Source: Rhizobium esperanzae
GTDB taxonomy: Bacteria; Pseudomonadota; Alphaproteobacteria; Rhizobiales; Rhizobiaceae
Direction of reading: 5' to 3'
Assembly (NCBI RefSeq): GCF_014197615.1
Contig: NZ_JACIFY010000013.1
Location: forward strand, 124,001 to 188,000
Length of the DNA: 64,000 nucleotides
Shown here: positions 47,222 through 56,118 of the stretch, piece after piece
Position numbering within the stretch: position 1 is the first letter of the stretch
How the letters are laid out: every line of letters starts with the position of its first letter
The notes under the pieces: generated by a model
What the model saw: the letters and a program-made list of their open reading frames with translations, nothing else
Database searches by the model: none
Told to the model about the DNA's origin: nothing
Position numbers and translations under genes: made by a program

Positions 47222-47247
47222 CGGCATCGCAGGATTGCCGGGTTTTT
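47217..47247 (+). terminator. Intrinsic terminator of pckA
   Basis: Arms AAACCCGGCA and TGCCGGGTTT (10 bp, 9-nt loop) with TTTTT at the end. The first five bases are shared with the parS-like site. Confidence 0.88.
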
Positions 47248-47300
47248 CTTGATGATGGCCAATATTTTCAATTCACCGCCGATATGAGATAGAACGCCGC

Positions 47301-47744
47301 ATGGCCAGCGACGCACTCTATATCGATAACAGGATCACCATCGCCGGATGGGAGCTGACGGAACAATTCGTTCTGGCGGGCGGTCCCGGCGGGCAGAATG
47401 TCAACAAGGTTTCGACCGCGGTCCAGTTGTTCTTCAACATCCCGAATTCGCCCTCCCTCAACGATCGCGTCAAGGCCAATGCGGTCAAGCTCGCCGGCCG
47501 GCGCCTGTCGAAGGACGGCGTGCTGATGATCGAGGCGAGCCGCTTTCGCAGCCAGGACCGCAACCGAGAGGACGCGCGCGAGCGGCTGAAGGAGCTGATT
47601 CTGGAGGCCGCCAAGCCGCCGCCGCCGCCGCGCAAGAAGACCAAACCGACCAAGGGTTCGGTCGAACGCCGCCTGAAGGAAAAATCCGGCCGCTCCGAAG
47701 TCAAGAAAATGCGCGGCCGCCCCGGTAGCAGCGGCGGCGAATGA
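47301..47744 (+). CDS. arfB: Alternative ribosome-rescue factor ArfB (YaeJ)
   Basis: ArfB is a peptidyl-tRNA hydrolase that frees ribosomes stalled without a stop codon. The 147-residue product has the release-factor-like domain with LAGGPGGQNVNKVSTA; GGQ is at residues 30-32. A basic C-terminal tail (KKTKPTKGSVERRLKEKSGR) enters the empty mRNA channel. It lacks the codon-recognition domains of RF1 and RF2. The alkB start follows its stop with a one-base gap, so the two are co-expressed. Confidence 0.94.
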   Translation: MASDALYIDNRITIAGWELTEQFVLAGGPGGQNVNKVSTAVQLFFNIPNSPSLNDRVKANAVKLAGRRLSKDGVLMIEASRFRSQDRNREDARERLKELILEAAKPPPPPRKKTKPTKGSVERRLKEKSGRSEVKKMRGRPGSSGGE

Positions 47745-47745
47745 G

Positions 47746-48363
47746 ATGCCGAAGCTTTTGAGCGGCATTCGCCATCTTCCCGGCTATCTCGACCGGGCGC
47801 GTCAGGAGGCGCTGGTCGAGGTGATCCGCAAGGTTGTCGCCGAGGCGCCGCTTTATGTGCCCGCCATGCCAGGGACCGGCAAGCCGATGTCGGTGCGCAT
47901 GACCAATTGCGGCCCGCTCGGCTGGGTAACGGACAAGGAGCGGGGCTATCGCTACCAGTCGACACATCCGGCGACCGGCAGGCCCTGGCCTGATATGCCG
48001 CGGGAATTGCTCGATATCTGGAATGACGTTACCGGTTACGACATGCCGCCGGAAGCCTGCCTTGTGAATTTCTACTCCGACGAAGCGCGCATGGGCCTGC
48101 ATCAGGACAAGGACGAACAGGATCTGCAGGCACCCGTCGTCTCGATCTCGCTCGGCAACAGCTGCCTCTTCCGCATCGGCGGCCTCAACCGCAATGATCG
48201 CACGCTATCCTTCAAGCTTTCAAGCGGGGATCTGGTCGTTCTGGGCGGTGAGGGGAGACTTTGTTTCCACGGCGTCGACCGCATTCATCCGGCGACGTCG
48301 ACACTGCTGAAGAATGGCGGCCGCATTAATCTGACGCTGCGCCGGGTCAACCCGCCGCGCTGA
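47746..48363 (+). CDS. alkB: Alpha-ketoglutarate-dependent DNA dioxygenase AlkB
   Basis: AlkB removes 1-methyladenine and 3-methylcytosine from DNA and RNA by oxidative demethylation, using iron, oxygen and 2-oxoglutarate. In the 205-residue product the iron ligands are His119 and Asp121 (GLHQDKDE) and probably His175 (CFHGVDR). The RxNxTxR signature of the AlkB family is at residues 193-199. Co-expression with arfB is inferred from the one-base gap; the pairing has no obvious logic beyond damage and stalling responses. Confidence 0.93.
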   Translation: MPKLLSGIRHLPGYLDRARQEALVEVIRKVVAEAPLYVPAMPGTGKPMSVRMTNCGPLGWVTDKERGYRYQSTHPATGRPWPDMPRELLDIWNDVTGYDMPPEACLVNFYSDEARMGLHQDKDEQDLQAPVVSISLGNSCLFRIGGLNRNDRTLSFKLSSGDLVVLGGEGRLCFHGVDRIHPATSTLLKNGGRINLTLRRVNPPR

Positions 48364-48385
48364 TGGCCCAGTGAAGGATGGCCTG

Positions 48386-49381
48386 CTATAGTTTTCTGAG
48401 CGCGACCTGCTCGATCAGGTGATCCTTGCCTTTTTTCAGGATGAGATCGGCGCGCGGCCGCGTCGGCAGGATGTTCTGCCGCAGGTTCTTCAGGTTGATA
48501 TTCCCCCAGAGATCCCCGGCAATTTCGAGCGCTTCTGCGTCGCTGATCGAGGCGTAGCGATGGAAATAGGAATTCGGATCGCGGAAGGCGGTCTCGCGCA
48601 GGCGCATGAAACGTGCGACGTACCAGTTGTGGATCTGGTCTTCGGCGGCATCGATATAGATCGAGAAGTCGAAGAAGTCGGAGACCATCGGCACGATCCT
48701 GCCGCCGGCCGGCAGGTCGCGCGATTGCAGCACGTTGATGCCTTCGAAGATCAGAATATCGGGCCGGTCGACGATCTTGTATTCGTCCGGCAGCACGTCA
48801 TAGACGAGGTGCGAATAGCTGGGCGCCTTCACATCCGGCTGTCCCGCCTTGATCGCCGAGAGAAAACGCAGGATCGCAGCCGTGTCGTAGCTTTCCGGAA
48901 AACCCTTGCGCTGCATCAGCTTTTTCCGCTGCAGCACGGCGTTCGGATAAAGGAAGCCGTCGGTGGTGACGAGATCGACCTTCGGGCTGGAAGGCCAGCG
49001 GCCCAGAAGCTCCTTGAGGATACGGGCGGTGGTCGATTTGCCCACGGCGACCGAGCCGGCGATGCCGATGACGAAGGGCGTCTTCGTCACATCGGACAGG
49101 CTGAGGAAGCGGTTGCGCTGTTCGAACAGCAGCTGCGATGATTCGACATGGGCCGACAGCAGCCGCGACAGCGACAGATAGATGCGCCGGACCTCGTCGA
49201 GATCGATCGGGTCGCCCATCGAACGCAGCCGCTTGACCTCGTCACTGGTCAGCGTCAACGGCGTGTCGGCGCGGAATTTCGCCCATTGTTCGGAAGAGAA
49301 GAAGTGATAGGGCGAATAGGATTCCGACTGGAAGTGATCCAACGTTTCCGGCACCCCGATAATCTCAGTCGCGATACTCAT
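48386..49381 (-). CDS. coaA: Pantothenate kinase (type I)
   Basis: CoaA phosphorylates pantothenate, the first and usually rate-limiting step of CoA synthesis. The 331-residue product has GIAGSVAVGKSTTARIL (P-loop), DLVTTDGFLYPN, and the family block DILIFEGINVLQ. The start overlaps the hisE stop by 4 bp, so it is the distal gene of the his run. It converges with alkB, with only 22 bp between stops and no clear hairpin. Confidence 0.96.
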   Translation of the reverse strand: MSIATEIIGVPETLDHFQSESYSPYHFFSSEQWAKFRADTPLTLTSDEVKRLRSMGDPIDLDEVRRIYLSLSRLLSAHVESSQLLFEQRNRFLSLSDVTKTPFVIGIAGSVAVGKSTTARILKELLGRWPSSPKVDLVTTDGFLYPNAVLQRKKLMQRKGFPESYDTAAILRFLSAIKAGQPDVKAPSYSHLVYDVLPDEYKIVDRPDILIFEGINVLQSRDLPAGGRIVPMVSDFFDFSIYIDAAEDQIHNWYVARFMRLRETAFRDPNSYFHRYASISDAEALEIAGDLWGNINLKNLRQNILPTRPRADLILKKGKDHLIEQVALRKL

Positions 49382-49701
49382 GAACTCTGCCGGTTGGCCT
49401 TTTCCTTGAGGCCGGACTGCGCGGTTCTGCGCTCGAGTTCGGCCATGACATTCTCTAACGGTATTTCAGCAATCTTCAATACGACCAATAGGTGATAGAG
49501 CAGATCGGCGGCTTCATAAGTCAGATTGTCACGGTCGCCGGTCACCGCCGCCATCACGGCCTCGATCGCTTCTTCGCCGAGCTTCTTTGCCGCTTTCGGC
49601 TGGCCGGCGGCGACAAGCTTCGCCGTCCAGGATTGCTCGGGCGAGGCTTTCGACCGCTCCGCGACGATGCTTTCGAGATCGACAAGGGAAAATCCGCTCA
49701 T
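49378..49701 (-). CDS. hisE: Phosphoribosyl-ATP pyrophosphatase
   Basis: HisE hydrolyses PR-ATP to PR-AMP, the second step of histidine synthesis. The 107-residue all-helical protein has the MazG-like metal site KKLGEEAIEAVMAAV with its Glu pairs and YEAADLLYHLLV. A stand-alone HisE, not fused to HisI, is usual in rhizobia. It lies 17 bp after hisF. The longer frame seen upstream overlaps hisF in another phase and is rejected. Confidence 0.95.
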   Translation of the reverse strand: MSGFSLVDLESIVAERSKASPEQSWTAKLVAAGQPKAAKKLGEEAIEAVMAAVTGDRDNLTYEAADLLYHLLVVLKIAEIPLENVMAELERRTAQSGLKEKANRQSS

Positions 49702-49718
49702 AGGTTCGCTTTCAAGGT

Positions 49719-50507
49719 TCAGTCGAGACGCATGTCGATGCCGCACTTCGACATATAGTGTTTCGCCTCGCCGACGGTATAGGTGCCGAAGTGGAAGATC
49801 GAGGCGGCGAGCACAGCATTGGCATGACCCTCCTTCACCCCGGCGACGAGATCGTAGAGATCGCCCACACCGCCCGACGCGATGACGGGCACGCGCACCG
49901 CATCGGCAATCGCCCGCGTCAGTTCCAGATCGTAGCCGACCTTGGTGCCGTCGCGGTCCATCGAGGTCACCAGCAGCTCGCCGGCGCCACGCGCCACCAT
50001 CTTCTGGGCGAATTCGACGGCGTCGATGCCGGTCGCGTTGCGGCCGCCATGCGTATAGATTTCCCAGGCGCTGAGATTGTCGCCGCCGACCGCCTGCGTG
50101 CGCCGGCGCTTGGCGTCGATCGAGACGACGATGCACTGGTCGCCGAACTTGTCGGCCGCCTCGGCAACGAAGTCGGGATTGCTGACGGCTGCCGAATTGA
50201 TCGAGACCTTGTCGGCGCCGCACAGCAGGAGCTTGCGGATATCGGCGATGGTGCGCACCCCGCCGCCGACGGTCAGCGGCATGAAGCATTGATCGGCCGT
50301 GCGCGACACGACATCGAAGATCGTCTCGCGATTGTCCGAGGAAGCGGTGATGTCGAGGAAGCAGAGCTCATCGGCGCCGGCCGCGTCATAGGCCTTCGCC
50401 GCTTCGACGGGATCGCCGGCATCGACGAGATTGAGGAAGTTGACGCCCTTGACGACACGGCCGTCCTTGACGTCGAGACAGGGGATGACACGGGCCTTGA
50501 GGGTCAT
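49719..50507 (-). CDS. hisF: Imidazole glycerol phosphate synthase, cyclase subunit
   Basis: HisF closes the imidazole ring from PRFAR and the ammonia delivered by HisH, giving IGP and AICAR. The 262-residue barrel has catalytic Asp in VIPCLDVKDGRVVKG and in VTSMDRDGTKVGYD, plus the phosphate loops VGGGVRT and ASGGVGDL. Its start shares one base with the hisA stop (TAATG). Confidence 0.97.
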   Translation of the reverse strand: MTLKARVIPCLDVKDGRVVKGVNFLNLVDAGDPVEAAKAYDAAGADELCFLDITASSDNRETIFDVVSRTADQCFMPLTVGGGVRTIADIRKLLLCGADKVSINSAAVSNPDFVAEAADKFGDQCIVVSIDAKRRRTQAVGGDNLSAWEIYTHGGRNATGIDAVEFAQKMVARGAGELLVTSMDRDGTKVGYDLELTRAIADAVRVPVIASGGVGDLYDLVAGVKEGHANAVLAASIFHFGTYTVGEAKHYMSKCGIDMRLD

Positions 50508-51253
50508 TACGCGGTCTCCTTTGCCCTGCTGGCCTTGATCAGCGCCAGCGCTTCGCCCGGGTCGATGCGGCCGTCGTAAAGCGCCCGGCCGGAAATCGCC
50601 CCTTCCAGCTTCTGCGCATCGGGCTGCAGCATCCGTTTGATGTCGTCGATCGAGGCGAGGCCGCCCGAGGCAATGACGGGAATGGAAACGGCCTCGGCAA
50701 GCTCCAGCGTCGAGCTCCAGTTGATGCCGGTCAGAATGCCGTCGCGGTCGATATCGGTGTAGATGATCGCGGCAACGCCGGCGCCCTCGAATTTCCGGGC
50801 AAGCTCGATGATGCCGAGTTCGGAAGCTTCCGCCCAGCCTTCGACCGCCACCTTGCCGCCCTTGGCATCGATGCCGACGGCGACGTGGCCTGGAAATTTC
50901 CGGCAGGCCTCGATGACCAGTTCAGGATTTCTGACCGCTACGGTGCCGAGAATGACCCGCCGCAGCCCGCGCGACAGCCAGGCTTCGATGTGATCGAGCG
51001 TGCGGATGCCGCCGCCGAGCTGCACCGGATTTTTCGTTGCTTTCAGGATCGCTTCAACGGCATCGCCATTGGCCGAATGTCCCGCAAAGGCGCCGTCGAG
51101 ATCGACCACATGCAGCCATTCGAAACCCTGGTCTTCGAAGGATTTCGCCTGGGCGGCCGGATCGGTGTTGTAAACCGTCGCCTGCTGCATGTCGCCGAGC
51201 TTCAGGCGGACGCACTGGCCGCCCTTCAGATCGATCGCGGGAAAAAGGATCAT
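50507..51253 (-). CDS. hisA: ProFAR isomerase
   Basis: HisA isomerises ProFAR to PRFAR. The 248-residue barrel is a sister of HisF: FPAIDLKGGQCVRL with catalytic Asp8, and IYTDIDRDGILTG with the second Asp. LGGGIRTLDHI and IASGGLASI are the phosphate loops. The ATG at MILFPAID was chosen; the 15-codon extension overlaps the upstream gene. The unknown membrane-anchored protein gene ends 5 bp before it. Confidence 0.96.
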   Translation of the reverse strand: MILFPAIDLKGGQCVRLKLGDMQQATVYNTDPAAQAKSFEDQGFEWLHVVDLDGAFAGHSANGDAVEAILKATKNPVQLGGGIRTLDHIEAWLSRGLRRVILGTVAVRNPELVIEACRKFPGHVAVGIDAKGGKVAVEGWAEASELGIIELARKFEGAGVAAIIYTDIDRDGILTGINWSSTLELAEAVSIPVIASGGLASIDDIKRMLQPDAQKLEGAISGRALYDGRIDPGEALALIKASRAKETA

Positions 51254-51258
51254 GTCGT

Positions 51259-51816
51259 CTACGTCCGTAAAGTGGTCGATACCATCAGCGCATTCCACGC
51301 ATCTACGATATCCGAGTGGAAAAAGACAGCGGCAATGGTAACCGCGCCGAAAAGCAGAAGAAGGAGCAGGGTAACGGTCAAACCGGCACCGACCTCGCGC
51401 CAGAAACCGAGACGCTTCTTCATTGATTTCTGGATGTCGCGCACCTCGCGCAGCGCCTGGCTGTTGACGGCGGCCAGCCGGATCTCCGGCTCCATCGCCT
51501 CCACATAGGTTTCGGCATAACTCGACAGGATCTGCGAGGCGCGGTCGCGCAGCGTATTGCGCAGGTCGCTCGAGAGATAATTGCTGGCAACGGCGGCAAG
51601 CTCCGCTTCATTCGGCGAACGGCCGGCGTTGCGTTTGCGGTAGCTGAGGACGAAATCACGCTTCTGCCGTTCGTAAAGCGCGTAGGCGAGCAGGCCGATC
51701 AGATCGTCTTCGCCCTCGATATAGAATTCCAGCACGGCTTCGGTGATGTCGCCGGCGCTGATGCCGTTGGCGCGCAACTGCGAATTCTCGTTGCCGGCAA
51801 GGAATTCATGGATCAT
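51259..51816 (-). CDS. Conserved unknown protein with C-terminal transmembrane anchor, inside the his cluster
   Basis: I do not recognise the family. The 185-residue protein is helical and charged over residues 1-135, and ends with a single hydrophobic helix at about 143-167 (GAGLTVTLLLLLLFGAVTI) followed by a short tail. That layout suggests a tail-anchored inner-membrane protein with its bulk in the cytoplasm. There is no signal peptide and no Cys. It overlaps the preceding 60-residue gene by 4 bp and ends 5 bp before hisA, so it is embedded in the his operon. Codon use looks like that of its neighbours. A histidine-related role is not supported by any motif. Confidence 0.8.
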   Translation of the reverse strand: MIHEFLAGNENSQLRANGISAGDITEAVLEFYIEGEDDLIGLLAYALYERQKRDFVLSYRKRNAGRSPNEAELAAVASNYLSSDLRNTLRDRASQILSSYAETYVEAMEPEIRLAAVNSQALREVRDIQKSMKKRLGFWREVGAGLTVTLLLLLLFGAVTIAAVFFHSDIVDAWNALMVSTTLRT

Positions 51817-51995
51817 CGGTCCAGCCTCTCTTTCAACGCCTTGGCTGCATTGGAAAGCGCTCTTTTGTGAACGGTCTCATCGACACGGCGGATGATCGTT
51901 CCGTCGGCAAGCCGGATGTCGGAGAAGGGAGGCAGGCCTTCTCTGGAGGGTCTCAGCGTATAGAACACCTTGCCTGATTTCCGCGACGCCGGCAT
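51813..51995 (-). CDS. Small unknown protein (60 residues) inside the his cluster
   Basis: The sequence is basic (many Arg and Lys) and without membrane segments: MPASRKSGKVFYTLRPSREG, then a beta-like LADGTIIRRVDE and a helical tail ALSNAAKALKERL. It overlaps the next gene by 4 bp (ATGA), and the 52 bp before it reach back to hisH. Coupling and codon use favour a real gene, but no family is recognised. Confidence 0.65.
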   Translation of the reverse strand: MPASRKSGKVFYTLRPSREGLPPFSDIRLADGTIIRRVDETVHKRALSNAAKALKERLDR

Positions 51996-52047
51996 CGAGC
52001 GTACTCCTGTTCCGCCGTTTCCATAAAGGGGAAATAAGGCGGCGGTA

Positions 52048-52698
52048 TTACGGGTTCCAGCGCAGGAAATTGGCGATCAGCGCCAGACCGAGCTTCTGGC
52101 TCTTTTCCGGATGAAATTGTGCCCCGACCATATTATCGCGCCCGACGAGAGCGGTCATCGGGCCGCCATAGTCGACAGTGGCGATGACATCCTCGGCGTT
52201 CTCGGCGGCAAGATGATAGGAATGCACGAAATAGGCATGCAGCCCTTCGGATCCCGTCGCAATGCCGTCGAAGAGCGGATGTTCGCGCTTCACATCGAGC
52301 GTGTTCCAGCCGATCTGCGGGATCTTCAGCGCCGGATCACCGGGAGTCATCTCGACGACGTCGCCGGGAATCCAGTTAAAACCGTGGGTCACGGTCTTTT
52401 CCAGTCCGCGCGAGGACATCAACTGCATGCCGACGCAGATGCCGAGGAAGGGCCGCGCCTTCTTCTCGACCGCCTCGATCAGCACCTCGTCCATCCCGGG
52501 CACGGCATGGAGGCCGCGCCGGCAATCGGCATAGGCGCCGACGCCGGGAAGCACGATACGATCGGCCGCGGCAACATCCTCTGCCTTATCGGTGAGATCG
52601 ATATGCGCGTCGATGCCTGCCTCGCGAGCGGCCCGCTCGAAAGCCTTGGTCGCCGAGCGCAGGTTGCCGGAACCATAGTCGATAATCGCGACGCGCAT
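52048..52698 (-). CDS. hisH: Imidazole glycerol phosphate synthase, glutamine amidotransferase subunit
   Basis: HisH releases ammonia from glutamine for HisF. The 216-residue class I amidotransferase has the nucleophile elbow LGICVGMQLM with its Cys, IGWN, and the His-Glu pair in QFHPEKSQ; YGSGNLRS opens the chain. It is separated from hisA and hisF by the two unknown genes, and a DUF2628 gene ends 2 bp before it. Confidence 0.96.
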   Translation of the reverse strand: MRVAIIDYGSGNLRSATKAFERAAREAGIDAHIDLTDKAEDVAAADRIVLPGVGAYADCRRGLHAVPGMDEVLIEAVEKKARPFLGICVGMQLMSSRGLEKTVTHGFNWIPGDVVEMTPGDPALKIPQIGWNTLDVKREHPLFDGIATGSEGLHAYFVHSYHLAAENAEDVIATVDYGGPMTALVGRDNMVGAQFHPEKSQKLGLALIANFLRWNP

Positions 52699-52700
52699 CG

Positions 52701-53186
52701 TCAGCGTCCTCCATCAAATCCAAAGAGGCCAAGCGATGTCGCCTGGCCGTGCGGGCCGTTTGCACCGGGCTTGTTCTGCCAATCCGGTGCGACGGTGTCG
52801 TCGCTCCCCGAAACGACCGCCTTGTCCGCAAAATAGACCTGCTCGGCAATATCGAGCCTATCGGCTGCAATCAGTGCGTCTTCGTTCCAGCCCATGGCGG
52901 CAAGGTGGCGAATGCGGAAATTCTGGCCTTCGAGACCGACCAATATATTCACGCCCAGCATGATTGCCGCGCCCGCGAGCCCGAGACCCGGCTCGTCCAT
53001 CAGCGCGCCGCCGATTGCCTGCAAGAAAAATGCCGCGGCCGCATGCAGCCATAGCCGGTGCGCCAGAAGCCAAGCCCATGGAAACAGGAAGCCGAGAAAG
53101 GTGAAGCCGTCGCGGATCGTCCGCACCTTATCGATCTCAGCGCTCGTGCCGCCGGGCGGTGTCAGGAAAATATAGCTTGATGTCAT
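52701..53186 (-). CDS. DUF2628 membrane protein
   Basis: The 161-residue protein has two or three hydrophobic stretches between about residues 30 and 85 (FTFLGFLFPWAWLLAHRLWLHAAA split by charged turns, then GLAGAAIMLGVNILVGL). These match DUF2628 (function unknown), often found between hisB and hisH in rhizobia. The ATG has AGGGAG 8 nt upstream; the long N-terminal extension is out of phase with hisB and rejected. Possibly a membrane neighbour of the other unknown his-cluster protein; no evidence beyond position. Confidence 0.85.
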   Translation of the reverse strand: MTSSYIFLTPPGGTSAEIDKVRTIRDGFTFLGFLFPWAWLLAHRLWLHAAAAFFLQAIGGALMDEPGLGLAGAAIMLGVNILVGLEGQNFRIRHLAAMGWNEDALIAADRLDIAEQVYFADKAVVSGSDDTVAPDWQNKPGANGPHGQATSLGLFGFDGGR

Positions 53187-53208
53187 GGTCGCCGCTCCCT
53201 TGAGAGGC

Positions 53209-53817
53209 TCAGACGAGCGTGCCCTTGGTCGAAGGGACACGGCCCGCCTGTCTCGGATCGATCTCTGTCGCCGTGCGCAATGCGCGGGCAACGGCCTTGA
53301 AGCATGTCTCGGCAATATGGTGGTTATTAGCGCCATAATGGTTGAGAATATGCAAGGTGATGCCGGCATTCTGAGCGAGCGCCTGGAAGAATTCGCGAAC
53401 GAGCTCAGTGTCGAACGTGCCGATCTTCGGCGCGCTGAAGGCGACGTTCCAGACCAGGAACGGCCGGCCGGAAAGATCGACCGCGGCCTTGGTCATCGTC
53501 TCGTCCATGGCGAGATCGATCGAGGCGTAGCGGGTGATGCCGCGCCGGTCGCCGAGCGCCTTGGAAATCGCCTGGCCGATGGCGATGCCCGTATCCTCGA
53601 CCGTGTGGTGGTCGTCGATATGCAGGTCGCCCTTGGCGTCGATTTCCATGTCGATGAGGGAATGCCGCGAAAGCTGGTCGAGCATATGGTCGAAGAAGCC
53701 GACACCCGTCGAAATCTTCGATTTGCCGGTGCCGTCGAGATTGACGGAAACCGAAATCGAGGTCTCGTTGGTCTTGCGGGAAACGCTGCCCGTGCGGCTT
53801 GCTGCGGTCTCGGCCAT
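53209..53817 (-). CDS. hisB: Imidazoleglycerol-phosphate dehydratase
   Basis: HisB dehydrates IGP to imidazole acetol phosphate with two manganese ions. The 202-residue product has the duplicated metal motifs DHHTVEDTGIAIG and NHYGANNHHIAE, plus GFFDHMLDQLSRH. It is the monofunctional type without the phosphatase domain of E. coli HisB. The ATG has GGAGGG 4-5 nt upstream; an ATG four codons earlier is possible. It heads the leftward his run and diverges from hslV. Confidence 0.96.
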   Translation of the reverse strand: MAETAASRTGSVSRKTNETSISVSVNLDGTGKSKISTGVGFFDHMLDQLSRHSLIDMEIDAKGDLHIDDHHTVEDTGIAIGQAISKALGDRRGITRYASIDLAMDETMTKAAVDLSGRPFLVWNVAFSAPKIGTFDTELVREFFQALAQNAGITLHILNHYGANNHHIAETCFKAVARALRTATEIDPRQAGRVPSTKGTLV

Positions 53818-53993
53818 CTGGCCCTCCATCGGAATAAGGCCGTTCCTTATCAGGCGCATCGGCAAATATCCAGAAGCCGGGCAAGAGAAAAGCCGGCCCA
53901 TTTGCAAACGGCGCCGGCCCACTTACATAGGGCTTAACAAGGCCGGTGTGCGGCCTGGTGGAGTAGCCCGCGTCAAGGGCAGACAGGTGTTTG

Positions 53994-54521
53994 ATGACAA
54001 CGATCATTACAGTTCGAAAAGGCGGCAAGGTGGTGATGGCGGGCGACGGCCAGGTGAGCCTCGGCCAGACCGTCATGAAGGGCAATGCCCGCAAGGTGCG
54101 CCGCATCGGCAAGGGTGAGGTTATCGCCGGTTTTGCCGGTGCCACCGCCGATGCCTTCACCCTGCTCGAAAGGCTTGAAAAGAAGCTGGAGCAATATCCC
54201 GGCCAGCTGATGCGTGCCGCCGTCGAGCTCGCCAAGGACTGGCGCACCGACAAATACCTGCGTAATCTCGAAGCCATGATGCTGGTCGCCGACAAGTCGA
54301 TCACGCTGGCGATCACCGGCAACGGCGACGTCCTGGAGCCCGAGCATGGCACGACGGCGATCGGTTCGGGCGGCAATTTTGCCTTCGCCGCCGCCCGCGC
54401 GCTGATGGATACCGACAAATCGGCCGAAGAGATCGCGCGCCGCGCCCTCGATATCGCCGCCGACATCTGCGTCTACACCAACCATAATATCGTGGTGGAG
54501 TCGCTTGAGGTCGAAGGCTGA
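53994..54521 (+). CDS. hslV: ATP-dependent protease HslV (ClpQ)
   Basis: HslV is the proteasome-like peptidase of HslUV. The 175-residue product begins MTTIITVRKGGK; after Met removal Thr becomes the N-terminal nucleophile, as required. Lys and GDGQ follow, and GAGATADAFTLLERLE-like sequence (here GFAGATADAF) is typical. A TTG one codon earlier is open but would block the active site. It is followed by hslU after 103 bp. Confidence 0.96.
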   Translation: MTTIITVRKGGKVVMAGDGQVSLGQTVMKGNARKVRRIGKGEVIAGFAGATADAFTLLERLEKKLEQYPGQLMRAAVELAKDWRTDKYLRNLEAMMLVADKSITLAITGNGDVLEPEHGTTAIGSGGNFAFAAARALMDTDKSAEEIARRALDIAADICVYTNHNIVVESLEVEG

Positions 54522-54624
54522 ATCCTTGCCTTCCGGCTGCCGCCGCGGCCGATCTGCCGAGGCAAACAATGACGAATTGCGGCCGGGCGCTGATGGCTCC
54601 GGACCGCCAGGAGAATGATACGCA

Positions 54625-55932
54625 ATGACGACTTTTTCCCCCCGCGAGATCGTTTCCGAACTCGACCGCTATATTATCGGGCAGCATGATGCCAAACGCG
54701 CTGTCGCGATCGCGCTGCGCAACCGCTGGCGCCGGCAGCAGCTGGATCCCAGCCTGCGCGACGAAGTCATGCCGAAAAACATCCTGATGATCGGCCCGAC
54801 CGGTGTCGGCAAGACCGAGATCTCCCGCCGCCTGGCAAAACTCGCCGGCGCGCCCTTCATCAAGGTCGAAGCCACCAAATTCACCGAAGTCGGCTATGTC
54901 GGCCGCGATGTCGAGCAGATCATCCGCGATCTGGTCGAGGTCGGCATCGGCCTGGTGCGCGAAAAGAAGCGGGCCGAGGTCCAGGCCAAGGCGCATGTCA
55001 GTGCCGAGGAGCGTGTTCTCGATGCGCTGGTCGGCACCACCGCGTCGCCTGCCACCCGCGAAAGCTTCCGCAAGAAGCTGAGAGATGGCGAACTCGACGA
55101 CAAGGAAATCGATATCGAAGTGGCCGATGCCGGTTCCGGCATGGGCGGCTTCGAAATCCCCGGCATGCCGGGCGCCAATATCGGCGTGCTCAACCTGTCG
55201 GAAATGTTCGGCAAGGCGATGGGCGGACGCACCAAGAAGGTCCGCACCACGGTCAAAGCCTCCTACACCGACCTGATCCGCGATGAATCCGACAAGCTGA
55301 TCGACAATGAGGTGATCCAGCGCGAGGCCGTTCGCTCCACCGAGAATGACGGTATCGTCTTCCTCGACGAAATCGACAAGATCGCCGCCCGCGACGGCGG
55401 CATGGGCGCCGGCGTTTCACGCGAAGGTGTGCAGCGCGACCTGCTGCCGCTCGTCGAAGGCACGACGGTCTCGACCAAATACGGGCCTGTGAAGACCGAC
55501 CATATCCTGTTCATCGCGTCGGGCGCCTTCCATGTCTCCAAACCCTCGGATCTTCTGCCCGAGCTGCAGGGCCGCCTGCCGATCCGTGTCGAATTGCGGG
55601 CGCTGAACAAGGAGGATTTCCGCCGGATCCTGACCGAGACGGAAGCAAGCCTCATCCGCCAGTATCGCGCCCTGATGGAAACCGAACGCCTGAGCCTCGA
55701 ATTCACCGACGACGCGATCGATGCGCTGGCCGATGTCGCCGTGCACCTGAACTCTTCCGTCGAGAACATCGGCGCCCGCCGTCTGCAGACGGTGATGGAG
55801 CGGGTTCTCGACGACATTTCCTACAACGCGCCGGATCGCGGCGGCACGGCGATCACCATCGACGCGGCCTATGTGCGCGAACATGTCGGCGATCTCGCGC
55901 AGAATACCGATCTGTCGCGCTTCATATTGTGA
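54625..55932 (+). CDS. hslU: ATP-dependent protease ATPase HslU (ClpY)
   Basis: HslU is the AAA+ unfoldase hexamer that feeds HslV. The 435-residue product has GPTGVGKTEISRRLAKL (Walker A), VFLDEIDKIA (Walker B), the inserted I domain (about residues 105-230) and the pore-loop motif EVGYVGRDVE. It ends in LSRFIL, the C-terminal tail that docks into HslV. A terminator follows. In many bacteria hslVU is heat-shock controlled; no RpoH-type promoter was clear upstream of hslV. Confidence 0.97.
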   Translation: MTTFSPREIVSELDRYIIGQHDAKRAVAIALRNRWRRQQLDPSLRDEVMPKNILMIGPTGVGKTEISRRLAKLAGAPFIKVEATKFTEVGYVGRDVEQIIRDLVEVGIGLVREKKRAEVQAKAHVSAEERVLDALVGTTASPATRESFRKKLRDGELDDKEIDIEVADAGSGMGGFEIPGMPGANIGVLNLSEMFGKAMGGRTKKVRTTVKASYTDLIRDESDKLIDNEVIQREAVRSTENDGIVFLDEIDKIAARDGGMGAGVSREGVQRDLLPLVEGTTVSTKYGPVKTDHILFIASGAFHVSKPSDLLPELQGRLPIRVELRALNKEDFRRILTETEASLIRQYRALMETERLSLEFTDDAIDALADVAVHLNSSVENIGARRLQTVMERVLDDISYNAPDRGGTAITIDAAYVREHVGDLAQNTDLSRFIL

Positions 55933-56000
55933 TATCGGCGCACCGGTTCATGTCTTTCCCGATGTGAATGCCGGATTGTGGTGAACTCCACTCTCGACAG

Positions 56001-56037
56001 CGGGCCTTTTACTTTTTAGTGAAGGCCCGTTTTGTTT
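56001..56037 (+). terminator. Intrinsic terminator after hslU
   Basis: Arms CGGGCCTT and AAGGCCCG enclose a T-rich loop, with TTTTGTTTT following. Confidence 0.85.
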
Positions 56038-56118
56038 TCCGCTCCGGCTTTATTCGGCCAAGATTCTGGTCCAGTCAGCCGCATCGAAAGCAGGACGATG
56101 GAACGGGGATAGCGGATC

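Noticed and set aside
53818..53993. RpoH heat-shock promoter for hslVU
   Set aside because: A CCCATTT-like element exists, but no CTTG-type -35 element lies at suitable distance.
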